Of a stretch of DNA of 7,572 nucleotides, positions 1-6,048 are shown piece by piece (the first letter of the stretch is position 1; each line of letters opens with the position of its first letter). Origin of the DNA: CAYMDJ01 sp964537525. Lineage in GTDB: Archaea; Aenigmatarchaeota; Aenigmatarchaeia; QMZP01. The translations under genes were made by a program, and so were the position numbers. The notes below the pieces were generated by a model. It saw only the letters and a program-made list of their open reading frames with translations. It made no database searches and was not told where the DNA came from. Where the stretch lies: the NCBI GenBank assembly GCA_964537525.1, contig CAZIAB010000040.1, positions 1-7,572 on the forward strand, read 5' to 3'.

Positions 1-12
1 GTCAAGTTAGCG

Positions 13-31
13 GGTTTCCAAACCAGAAACC
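13..31 (-). terminator. Small hairpin just after the trpS stop codon
   Basis: A 6-bp inverted repeat (GGTTTC at 13-18, GAAACC at 26-31) with a 7-nt spacer begins two bases past the trpS stop on the minus strand. A shorter alternative fold (GGTTT/AAACC, 13-24) uses the same arm. It could be a 3' stabilising or terminating structure. No clear U-tract follows it before the window edge, and archaeal termination depends mainly on U-tracts, so the terminator call is weak. Confidence 0.25.
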
Positions 32-33
32 AG

Positions 34-1128
34 TTACTTGAGGAACTTATCCGCATGGGACCTTGCCTTTTTCATCCTCTTCTGGTGGGCTGACAGGAAG
101 GAATTTACCTTATCAACGGTGTATTCCTTTAGTTCTCCGGTGAGCATCTTGCCTGACTCGTAATCGTCCTTTATCCTCCTCAGTTTCCTGTCGTCCTCCT
201 CGAACAGGAACTTCAGCATGTTGAAGGCAACGTCGACCTTCGTGTCTCCTCCGTGCTTCCTGTGCTCCTCGATGGAGTTGCCCCCGCCAGAGAAGGCGTA
301 CTTCATTATCTTCGTCCTTACGGTCTTCCCGTCATCCGTCATGGCTATGTAGGAGAGCGGGTCAGATGAGGACATCTTGCCTCCCTTCAGGCCCTTCATG
401 AACTCGTGGTATGTAGAGGATGGCGGGATGAACCTGAACTCTCTCTGGAACCTCGCTGCAAGGTCCCTGGTCAGGCGCATGTGGGGGTCCTGGTCTATCC
501 CGACGGGAACGACCACCGGCTTCGGCCCTCCATTCTCTGGAAGCTGGGGGTGGAGGATGTCCGCAACCTGCGTTATGACAGAGATTATCTTCCCTGGCGT
601 GATGTCCCCGTAGATTGCCTTCATCTCAGCGAAGGTAACCCTCTGGGGAAGCATCTGCAGGAGGCGGTAATACGCGGTCTGGTGGTCTGACTGGAAGTAG
701 AAGTTCACCTTCCTCGGCTTCATTCCGAGTGCTATGTAATTCAGGAGATACTCCTCTATGGCGACCTTCCTCAGCTCCTTCAGGGATTTTCTCCGCACGT
801 TGAATGCCTCTATGTCAGCAACGCACACGTAGAGCTCTGCCCCCATCTCCTGGAAGTATATCATCTCCTTCGCTAGCATTGCATGGCCTATGTGAAACTT
901 CCCGGATGGCATCAACCCTGTCATCATCACGAACGGCTTCCGCTTCTTCCTGGCATCAAGGATTCGTCCGAACTCCCTGTGCCCGAATATCACTCCCCTT
1001 CTCATCTGCATCATCGGCTTGGGGACGTGCTTCAGGACAGAGCTGAATGGCTCTATTCCGAAGTCCTTCATTATGGCACCGTAATCCCTGATGTCAGTCT
1101 TTCCCCACGGGTCTATCTTCTTTGTCAT
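34..1128 (-). CDS. trpS: Tryptophanyl-tRNA synthetase (archaeal/eukaryotic type)
   Basis: This cytoplasmic class I aminoacyl-tRNA synthetase charges tRNA-Trp with tryptophan using ATP. The 364-residue protein has the DPWG motif (residues 6-9) common near the N-terminus of archaeal and eukaryotic TrpRS. The Rossmann signature PSGKFHIGH ends in HIGH at 79-82. GIDQDPH (210-216) belongs to the tryptophan/ATP pocket, and the KMSKS-type loop is KMSSS (251-255). The AFSGGG segment (278-283) matches the AF(T/S)GG block of this TrpRS branch. Length is normal for the family and no lesion is visible. The ATG at 1126-1128 is supported by a perfect Shine-Dalgarno sequence, AAGGAGG at 1134-1140, five bases upstream; it is the only convincing one in the window. 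The gene lies 155 bp downstream of the DUF1704-like gene and probably has its own promoter and a leader. The family assignment is very secure. Confidence 0.97.
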   Translation of the reverse strand: MTKKIDPWGKTDIRDYGAIMKDFGIEPFSSVLKHVPKPMMQMRRGVIFGHREFGRILDARKKRKPFVMMTGLMPSGKFHIGHAMLAKEMIYFQEMGAELYVCVADIEAFNVRRKSLKELRKVAIEEYLLNYIALGMKPRKVNFYFQSDHQTAYYRLLQMLPQRVTFAEMKAIYGDITPGKIISVITQVADILHPQLPENGGPKPVVVPVGIDQDPHMRLTRDLAARFQREFRFIPPSSTYHEFMKGLKGGKMSSSDPLSYIAMTDDGKTVRTKIMKYAFSGGGNSIEEHRKHGGDTKVDVAFNMLKFLFEEDDRKLRRIKDDYESGKMLTGELKEYTVDKVNSFLSAHQKRMKKARSHADKFLK

Positions 1129-1133
1129 GTCTT

Positions 1134-1140
1134 CCTCCTT
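1134..1140 (-). promoter_or_regulatory. Strong Shine-Dalgarno site of trpS
   Basis: On the minus strand, AAGGAGG sits five bases before the trpS ATG. It fixes the start codon and implies a real 5' leader on the trpS mRNA, unlike the other genes here, which look leaderless. Confidence 0.8.
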
Positions 1141-1173
1141 GTATCCTTCCTTGAATATTTGTGTTATCTGCTA

Positions 1174-1282
1174 CTTTAATGTTATCAGAATCAGGGCTGG
1201 ACGAATCCCCCTCTCCTCTCATCGGAAAGTCCAGTTTGACGGCATCACCATCACATGAATAATTCGGTAGAGGGTTTATAAG
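1174..1282 (-). promoter_or_regulatory. Candidate promoters and structured leader of trpS
   Basis: Two TATA-like boxes read on the minus strand. The stronger is CTTATAAACC around 1273-1282, next to the stop of the upstream gene; it would start transcription near 1252 and give a leader of about 124 nt. The weaker is ATTAAA at 1175-1180, which would start near 1152 and still include the Shine-Dalgarno. The longer leader contains a 6-bp inverted repeat (CTGGAC at 1229-1234, GTCCAG at 1197-1202) whose loop can pair further (TTTCC with GGGGA). The placement of boxes is inferred from spacing; the start site has not been measured. Confidence 0.45.
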
Positions 1283-1283
1283 C

Positions 1284-2381
1284 CTATTTCAAGAAGGGTG
1301 GGAGATGTTTTGCCTCTGAAACCACACCCTCGCTCATCAAATCCTTTATTGCAGGAAGGTCTCCTATCCCTACCTTGCCGACATAGAGTGTTTTCATGGC
1401 ATCGCTGCCCAGTTTCTCTACTTTACGAAACCCCCTTAGATAAAGGTGGTCCTTGATGTATCCCCCTTCCCCCTCCGGGCCGTTTCCCCTGTGGGAACGC
1501 ATCGCCTTGGCCCATGCCTCATCATCAGAGAGGCCGCACCCCTTCAATCTTCCGAAGGTCTGGGTGAAGTTGTCACCATTGATAACGGAATGCACTGCAA
1601 TGACATAGGCAGCGTAGTCCCTTATGACATCTGTTTCCGTTCCCGCCATCTCATCGGAGTATGCCTCAAGCCCGCTCTCTGTCGTGAGGTATCCCGGAAA
1701 CCCTGAAACGAAGATTCCCAGTGGCTGCTCATATCCGTTGGTTGCCCTGACGACGTTTACGTCCAGGTTCCGGGCAATGAATCCTCTTACTTCATTCTCA
1801 TCAAAATCTCTGTATTCACATACCTTGATTCTCTTCTGGGCCCTGTTGATAGAGTTCGGCCACTTCTTTGTAAGCTCCACCTCCCAGTCCTCAATTCCAT
1901 GTTCTTTCAGGGCACTGTAAATCATTTCACTGAAACTCCTTGCTGTTATCGTTTTTTCTGACTTCTTTGGTGCGGGAGACCCGAGGAACATCTTGGCGTC
2001 ACTCACGAGGCAGTCATCGAGTTTCTCATAAATCTGAACGGTCAGTTCCCTCACTTTCTCATATTCGCGTTTTAATATTGCCGCAACAATCCCATTCTGG
2101 TAGAACATCTCCGCTATTTTCTGGGTATATGCCCTGTGCAGATGCGGATAATCCTCGGGAACCCTTATTGCCTCCAACCTCCTTCTTATCAGCTCGGGGT
2201 CGTGTTCCTTTTTCTCAAGTTCCCTGTATTCGAATCCTATGTCAACCCCATCTTCCAGAAACCTTTTCTTCTGCGGCTTTTCGTTGATGGGTGTGACGTA
2301 AAGCATGGGATTCAGGTCTCTGGAAATATCCATTATCTGTGAATCAGGTTCCCTGTAAATCCTTACGATATCGTGCGCCAT
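1284..2381 (-). CDS. DUF1704/MATCAP-family protein with lost catalytic motif
   Basis: The 365-residue protein resembles the DUF1704 gluzincin metallopeptidase family, which includes bacterial 'QEGLA motif' proteins and the eukaryotic MATCAP tubulin tyrosine carboxypeptidases. The supporting blocks are NGYEQPLGIF (215-224), GFPGYL (227-232), ESGLE (235-239), and the C-terminal RSHRG (295-299) followed by YIKDHLYLRGF (308-318). The last corresponds to the family's 'R-x-x-R-G ... F-x-K-D-x-x-Y-L-R-G' region. Active members carry HEIxTH just before 'xxR..NG..QP' and a glutamate in (Q/E)EGLA. Here the aligned positions read RNLDVN (204-209) and ESGLE. Both zinc histidines, the catalytic glutamate and probably the third ligand (Ser236) are therefore replaced, although the surrounding fold is conserved and the frame is open. 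The role is unknown; a substrate- or peptide-binding pseudoenzyme is an inference. The ATG at 2379-2381 lies about 26 nt from a TATA-like box, so the message is probably leaderless. Family assignment is from remembered motifs. Confidence 0.7.
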   Translation of the reverse strand: MAHDIVRIYREPDSQIMDISRDLNPMLYVTPINEKPQKKRFLEDGVDIGFEYRELEKKEHDPELIRRRLEAIRVPEDYPHLHRAYTQKIAEMFYQNGIVAAILKREYEKVRELTVQIYEKLDDCLVSDAKMFLGSPAPKKSEKTITARSFSEMIYSALKEHGIEDWEVELTKKWPNSINRAQKRIKVCEYRDFDENEVRGFIARNLDVNVVRATNGYEQPLGIFVSGFPGYLTTESGLEAYSDEMAGTETDVIRDYAAYVIAVHSVINGDNFTQTFGRLKGCGLSDDEAWAKAMRSHRGNGPEGEGGYIKDHLYLRGFRKVEKLGSDAMKTLYVGKVGIGDLPAIKDLMSEGVVSEAKHLPPFLK

Positions 2382-2402
2382 AACAAGAACTAAACCAGTT
2401 TG

Positions 2403-2411
2403 TTTTTTAAG
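2403..2411 (-). promoter_or_regulatory. TATA-like box of the DUF1704-family gene
   Basis: The minus strand reads CTTAAAAAA here, centred about 26 nt upstream of the ATG at 2381. That spacing would start transcription at the start codon itself. The box lies between the TyrRS stop codon (2413-2415) and this gene, suggesting the two genes are transcribed separately despite their short gap. Confidence 0.55.
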
Positions 2412-2412
2412 C

Positions 2413-3492
2413 CTAACGGGTTACCTTGAACTTTCTTATCTCCTTCTCGAGCTCCCGGACCTTGCTGTTCTTCTCGAGCTTCTTCCTGACAGGTTCCAGC
2501 AGCATGTCCAGGTATTCGGCGACCGCGTTCTTCAAATCGAGCGGGTGGATTGCCCCCTTCCTGAAATCATCCTCCAGCGATTTGTAATGGGTGTAAACGA
2601 GCGGCCCCCCGTACTTGAGGTCTCTCTCTATCTTGAACTCCTTGTTCTTCTCGAAGATTATGTACCTGCAGTATTCGAGTATCGGATTCTCCGTCACCTC
2701 GCGCTCGGGGCAATACGCCTTGCTTATCTTCCTCCTTATCTCCTCCGCCGAATCGTTCATGAATATTGCCGTGTCGGGTTTTGATTTTGACATCTTCATG
2801 TCAATCGCCCTCTGGGTGGCATCGCCCTCTCCGGTCGCTGGCTTCCCGAGACCCATGAGCATGTGGTGAGAGACTATGACAGGCTTCCATAAACCCAAAG
2901 AGGGGCCGATTTCCCTGGCCAGGACGTTCACCTTCCTCTGGTCCATCCCGAGCTGGGTGATGTCAGCCTTCAGGTGGAATATATCAGCGCACTGCATGCA
3001 TGGATAAAGCACCTGGGACGTTTGGATGACCTCCTTCTCCCCCCTTCCCATTATCTGGCCGCACCGGACAATCCTTTTTACGGTCGAGTTCCTCGCGACC
3101 TGCATGACCTTCTTCCAGTAATCATCTTCCTTCACCATATCAGAGGCCCACACGAACTCGACCTTGTCCAGGTCCATTCCGCTTGCCTTCCAGACATGGA
3201 TTAGATACTTTCCGACCTTCTGGATATGCTCCAGGTTTCCGCCCATCTTATTGTTCGCCCATGCGTGCCAGTCAGCAACGAGCATCTTGAACTTAACCCC
3301 TGCCTTCGTCATCTTGTTGATGTTGATTGCCCTCTGCAGTCCCTGCGCGATGTGGATATTGGTTCCCGATGGCTCGAAGCCGTCGTAAGCTATGAGCCGC
3401 TTCTTTTTCCTGAGTAGCTCCCTGAGCTCTTCCTCTGTGACTACCTCCTCGCCGACGCTCTTTATCAGGGAGTATCTCGTGTTCACGTCCAT
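2413..3492 (-). CDS. tyrS: Tyrosyl-tRNA synthetase, HIAQG-signature type
   Basis: This class I synthetase charges tRNA-Tyr in the cytoplasm. With the start at 3490-3492 it has 359 residues. The ATP-binding signature is EPSGTNIHIAQG (40-51), and the KMSKS loop is intact (233-237). Residues matching the tyrosine pocket of archaeal TyrRS are Y36, Y163, Q167, D170 and Q185; the spacing of the last four (+4, +3, +15) equals that of Y151, Q155, D158 and Q173 in the Methanocaldococcus enzyme. YPCMQCADIF (163-172), LGMDQRKVNVLARE (181-194) and NNKMGG (80-85) resemble plant and protist TyrRS more than the usual archaeal form. A longer frame reaches 3579, but it would run into the radB start and adds unconserved residues. 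The ATG at 3492 is about 25 nt from the shared TATA box; an in-frame ATG at 3498 is the alternative. The gene ends with TAG. Confidence 0.95.
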   Translation of the reverse strand: MDVNTRYSLIKSVGEEVVTEEELRELLRKKKRLIAYDGFEPSGTNIHIAQGLQRAININKMTKAGVKFKMLVADWHAWANNKMGGNLEHIQKVGKYLIHVWKASGMDLDKVEFVWASDMVKEDDYWKKVMQVARNSTVKRIVRCGQIMGRGEKEVIQTSQVLYPCMQCADIFHLKADITQLGMDQRKVNVLAREIGPSLGLWKPVIVSHHMLMGLGKPATGEGDATQRAIDMKMSKSKPDTAIFMNDSAEEIRRKISKAYCPEREVTENPILEYCRYIIFEKNKEFKIERDLKYGGPLVYTHYKSLEDDFRKGAIHPLDLKNAVAEYLDMLLEPVRKKLEKNSKVRELEKEIRKFKVTR

Positions 3493-3510
3493 ATTCATTA
3501 TTGGGCTGGA

Positions 3511-3522
3511 CGGATTTAAAAC
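3511..3522. promoter_or_regulatory. Shared palindromic TATA box for tyrS and radB
   Basis: TTTAAA at 3515-3520 is its own reverse complement. Its centre is about 25 nt from the radB ATG (3542) and about 25 nt from the tyrS ATG (3492), the spacing expected for leaderless archaeal transcripts in both directions. The whole divergent gap is only 49 bp. A second AT-rich stretch at 3531-3540 could act as an alternative box for tyrS, but it would give a different start point. Confidence 0.6.
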
Positions 3523-3541
3523 TGCCCTACAAATTTTATTC

Positions 3542-4246
3542 ATGGATATATCAGTTCCCGAGCCCCTGAACGGCCTCATAAAGGGTTTGGAGAGGAAGTC
3601 GCTGATAAACTTCTACGGGGGGCCGGGCACGGGAAAGACCAACATATGCCTGCTTGCAGCGCTCGACTGCGCGAGGAAGGGAGGAAGAATCATATACATA
3701 GACAGCGAGGGGAGCTTCTCTGCAGAGAGGTTCAGGCAGCTGACCCCTGAATGGAAGCCCTTCATGGACAGGATACAGATAATGGAGCCAAAGACGTTCG
3801 AGGAGCAGGGTAGGGTGATAAGGGGCCTGGGAAAACACCAGGCAGACCTGGTGATAGTGGATTCCATGGTCGCCCTCTACCGGCTTGAGTATGCTGACAG
3901 AATGGATGAGACAAAGAACGGAAGGAAAGAGATAGATCTGGTGATGGAGGCGAACAGGGAGCTATCGAAACAATTGTCACTGCTCTCTGCGCTGGCAAGG
4001 GAGAAGGACATACCCGTCCTGATAACCACACATACGTTCAGGCACTGGGACAAGGGAACCAACGAGCTGGTCGGAGGGGACGCGATACGATACTGGTCCA
4101 AGACCATCGTCTTCCTGGAGAAGACAGGGAGGATGTCAGAGAGGAGGGCGACAGTCATGAAGCACAGGCACGTCCCTGAGCTTGGACAGGCGAAGTTCGA
4201 CATCGTCCAGAACGGCATCAAACCCTCGGGCTTCAGGATTTTCTAA
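3542..4246 (+). CDS. radB: RadB, RadA-like recombination ATPase
   Basis: RadB is the short archaeal RecA/RadA paralogue that assists recombinational repair. The predicted protein has 234 residues, the usual RadB size, and lacks the N-terminal helix-hairpin-helix domain of RadA. The Walker A motif is GGPGTGKT (26-33) and Walker B is LVIVDS (103-108). IDSEGSFSAERF (54-65) matches the RadA/RadB segment after Walker A, and MKHRH (206-210) corresponds to the C-terminal basic segment. The open frame continues upstream to 3392, but that part is antisense to tyrS. The ATG at 3542 gives a canonical RadB start (MDISVPEPLNGL) at leaderless distance from TTTAAA. The 3' end overlaps the convergent AMMECR1-family gene by four bases. 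A KaiC-like ATPase is the alternative, but length and motifs favour RadB. Confidence 0.92.
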   Translation: MDISVPEPLNGLIKGLERKSLINFYGGPGTGKTNICLLAALDCARKGGRIIYIDSEGSFSAERFRQLTPEWKPFMDRIQIMEPKTFEEQGRVIRGLGKHQADLVIVDSMVALYRLEYADRMDETKNGRKEIDLVMEANRELSKQLSLLSALAREKDIPVLITTHTFRHWDKGTNELVGGDAIRYWSKTIVFLEKTGRMSERRATVMKHRHVPELGQAKFDIVQNGIKPSGFRIF

Positions 4247-4815
4247 ACAACGCCCGGCTTCTTCTCAGAGAACACGTCGCACTGGAAGGTATAGACCTCT
4301 GTCTCTCCATCCTTCCAGGCATCGGGAGGGAGGATTGCCTTGGTGCACGCTGCCATGATGAACTCTTCGCAGGTCATCCTGTGCTCGGTTGCCACCTGAG
4401 GAAGGAGAAGACCTGCATGGAAACCGCTCTTTATTATGAGGCCGTCTTTTCCCCTCTTTATGGCCTTTGGCCTCTCTGCGGGAGGGACCTTCAGGGGTTC
4501 CGGCCGGGTGAGGATGGAGACCTCGATTATTATCCTGTCCAGCTCTTCTGGGGAGACGGGAGGGAACCTGGGGTCCTCGCAGGCGTGCATGGCTGCCTCT
4601 ATTATGCCATGTATCAGGTGGTGGACGGGTTCGGGAAAGCCGATGCATCCCCTAAGCTCCCTGTTTGGGTATGTGTGCAGGGTAACGAACACTCCCCTCT
4701 TCTCCTCGAACGAGCGGGGGTAATCCCTCGTCTCCAGCTTCTTCCTGTTCTTCACCCATTCCTCTACCGCTTTCCTCGCTATCCTGACCGCCCTCTTTCC
4801 ATCCGCAGAATTCAT
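4243..4815 (-). CDS. AMMECR1-domain protein
   Basis: The 190-residue protein matches the AMMECR1 family across its whole length. The hallmark LRGCIG is at 54-59, preceded by GVFVTLHTY (41-49). Other family blocks are DPRFPPVSPEEL (81-92), IIIEVSILT (95-103), DGLIIKSGFHAGLLLPQVA (124-142) and the C-terminal PPDAW segment (163-167). The domain is widespread in archaea and eukaryotes; its biochemical activity is not settled. In some prokaryotes it is linked to Memo and radical-SAM proteins, but neither is in this window. The ATG at 4813-4815 is about 25 nt from a TATA-like box near the neighbouring gene's start, so the mRNA is probably leaderless. Its TAG stop (4243-4245) overlaps the radB stop on the other strand, so the two transcripts must overlap at their 3' ends. 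Confidence 0.92.
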   Translation of the reverse strand: MNSADGKRAVRIARKAVEEWVKNRKKLETRDYPRSFEEKRGVFVTLHTYPNRELRGCIGFPEPVHHLIHGIIEAAMHACEDPRFPPVSPEELDRIIIEVSILTRPEPLKVPPAERPKAIKRGKDGLIIKSGFHAGLLLPQVATEHRMTCEEFIMAACTKAILPPDAWKDGETEVYTFQCDVFSEKKPGVV

Positions 4816-4820
4816 ATCCT

Positions 4821-4828
4821 TATTTTAA
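4821..4828 (+). promoter_or_regulatory. TATA-like box of the DHH phosphoesterase gene
   Basis: TATTTTAA is centred about 25 nt before the ATG at 4850 and only a few bases upstream of the divergent AMMECR1-family start at 4815. No Shine-Dalgarno precedes the ATG, so a leaderless transcript is likely. Confidence 0.5.
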
Positions 4829-4835
4829 TCAGCCG

Positions 4836-4844
4836 GTTTATAAC
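4836..4844 (-). promoter_or_regulatory. TATA-like box of the AMMECR1-family gene
   Basis: The minus strand reads GTTATAAAC, centred about 25 nt upstream of the ATG at 4815. It lies beside the DHH gene start, so the two divergent promoters interleave within 34 bp: each box sits next to the other gene's start. Confidence 0.55.
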
Positions 4845-4849
4845 AGAGT

Positions 4850-5905
4850 ATGGAAAAGTGGTTTTCAGCGGAGGAGAAAGACTATCTCAGAGCTCTGTTA
4901 GAGGACAGGGGAAGGAGGATTGTTCTTTATCATGCGGACCCTGACGGAGTCTGTTCCGCGGCGATGGTCGCGAGGCTCTTCCCTGGGGCGGAATTCATCC
5001 CCAGGAAGGGACCCGGGATAACGGATGATTTCCTCAAGTTCCTGATTGAAAAGAGGCCTGACGTCCTTCTTGCTCTGGACCTCCCGCTGGACCAGGAAAT
5101 CAAGGCCATAAGGAGATTAAGGAAGGAGGTCCCTGGCATAAGGATGGGCATAATAGACCACCACATCTTTGAGAGGAACATGAACCCCGGGATTCTCCAC
5201 GTAAACCCGAGGTTCCATGAGCCCGGAGTGTACATACCGGCTGCTTGCATGATATACAGGATGCTCGAAGCAATGAAGCTTGAGGTCAGACCGCTGCTCT
5301 GGATGGCAGCTGCGGGGGTGATAGGCGACATGGGAGAGAAGTGGTGCGGGAAGCTAATCGGTGAGTCAAAGAAGGAGTTTCCCTACCTCCTGAAGAAAGG
5401 AACCAGGGATTCCAGGATAATGGATGCGGTGGAGACCATATCCGCCGCGATAACGATGAACGGCCTGAAGGGGGCAGGGACCTGCCTGAAGGCGCTCAAG
5501 GAGGGAGAAGGGTTCGAGGACTTTGCAGGGAACAGCAAGCTCTCGAAGCTCAGGAAGGACTTCCACGAGGAGTTCACGTTCGTCACGGGCGGCTTCCAGA
5601 AGGAGCACGTCGAGCACACCAAGAGGATATGGTCATACGAGATAAAATCTGCATACAGCATAACCTCCATGGTCGCCAACCATTTCGGGCTGGAGTTTCC
5701 TGACAGAATCATAATAATAAGGAAGGCCAACCCCCAGGGCTGGAAGTTTTCTGTCCGTGGTCACAACACGAAACTGAACCTCGGGGGCATAGTCAAGAAA
5801 TCCGTCAGGGGTCTTGGTTCTGGCGGAGGGCATGAAAAAGCAGCAGCAGGAATCGTTTCTGACTGGGACAAGTTCATAACACGGTTCGTGAAAAACGCCA
5901 AATAA
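4850..5905 (+). CDS. DHH/DHHA1-family phosphoesterase (RecJ-like)
   Basis: The 351-residue protein carries the four metal-binding motifs of the DHH superfamily. Motif I is HADPDG (28-33), motif II is ALDLP with D77, motif III is DHH (103-105), and motif IV is IGD with D160. A C-terminal DHHA1 domain contains the SVRG segment (301-304) and GSGGGHEKAAAG (323-334), the glycine-rich substrate-binding signature. All key residues are present, so an active manganese-type phosphodiesterase or nuclease is expected. Archaeal relatives include RecJ-like single-strand nucleases and enzymes acting on short oligonucleotides or cyclic dinucleotides. The 351-residue length is shorter than the longer archaeal RecJ (GAN-type) proteins, so the substrate cannot be assigned. 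RadB nearby fits a repair role but is weak evidence. A terminator-like hairpin lies downstream. Confidence 0.88.
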   Translation: MEKWFSAEEKDYLRALLEDRGRRIVLYHADPDGVCSAAMVARLFPGAEFIPRKGPGITDDFLKFLIEKRPDVLLALDLPLDQEIKAIRRLRKEVPGIRMGIIDHHIFERNMNPGILHVNPRFHEPGVYIPAACMIYRMLEAMKLEVRPLLWMAAAGVIGDMGEKWCGKLIGESKKEFPYLLKKGTRDSRIMDAVETISAAITMNGLKGAGTCLKALKEGEGFEDFAGNSKLSKLRKDFHEEFTFVTGGFQKEHVEHTKRIWSYEIKSAYSITSMVANHFGLEFPDRIIIIRKANPQGWKFSVRGHNTKLNLGGIVKKSVRGLGSGGGHEKAAAGIVSDWDKFITRFVKNAK

Positions 5906-6048
5906 ACCCTTTTACTGTTAATGGCTTCGCTAATTAACCAATAGGCAGGTAATAGGAACGAATATTAGTTGTTCCCAAAAGCGTTTGCGGAAAATAACTA
6001 ATGTAATTTTTGCGTGTTGCTCCACAGCTTGCGACTGAACAAATATAA
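5906..6048. other. Convergent AT-rich intergenic gap with dyad symmetry
   Basis: This is the longest noncoding stretch between intact genes on the right half; it lies between the 3' ends of the DHH gene and flpA. It holds at least three inverted repeats: GTTAAT (5917-5922) with ATTAAC (5933-5938), the larger hairpin at 5964-6002, and CACAGCTTGCG (6023-6033) with CGTAAGCTGTG (6064-6074). The last extends into the flpA 3' end. No ORF, tRNA or box C/D RNA was recognised in it. Confidence 0.6.
5964..6011 (+). terminator. Terminator-like hairpin plus T-tract after the DHH gene
   Basis: An imperfect stem pairs ATTAGTT (5964-5970) with AACTAAT (5996-6002), TTCC (5972-5975) with GGAA (5989-5992), and CAAA (5976-5979) with TTTG (5984-5987) around an AGCG loop. 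That is about 15 pairs with one bulge and one small internal loop. Five T residues follow at 6007-6011 on the plus strand. This looks like an intrinsic terminator or a 3' stability element for the DHH transcript. Archaea rely mostly on U-tracts, so the role of the stem is uncertain. Confidence 0.4.

Noticed and set aside
1191..1254. Box C/D sRNA gene on the minus strand
   Set aside because: C, C' and D boxes are imperfect, the C'-to-D distance is about 24 nt instead of the roughly 12 nt expected, and no terminal stem is evident. It is kept only as a possibility in the leader finding.
1940..2287. A 115-codon plus-strand frame within the DUF1704-like gene
   Set aside because: Its composition is that of an antisense shadow and it has no promoter or start-site signal.
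3392..3541. Longer N-terminus for RadB (start at 3392)
   Set aside because: The extension is antisense to tyrS, low-complexity and serine-rich; family length and the promoter both point to 3542.
3493..3579. Longer N-terminus for TyrRS (start at 3579)
   Set aside because: It overlaps the radB start and its promoter, adds 29 residues with no family similarity, and the ATG at 3492 fits leaderless spacing.
4381..4944. A 187-codon plus-strand frame opposite the AMMECR1 gene
   Set aside because: It is antisense to a well-supported gene, has no recognisable domain, and crosses the divergent promoter region into the DHH gene.
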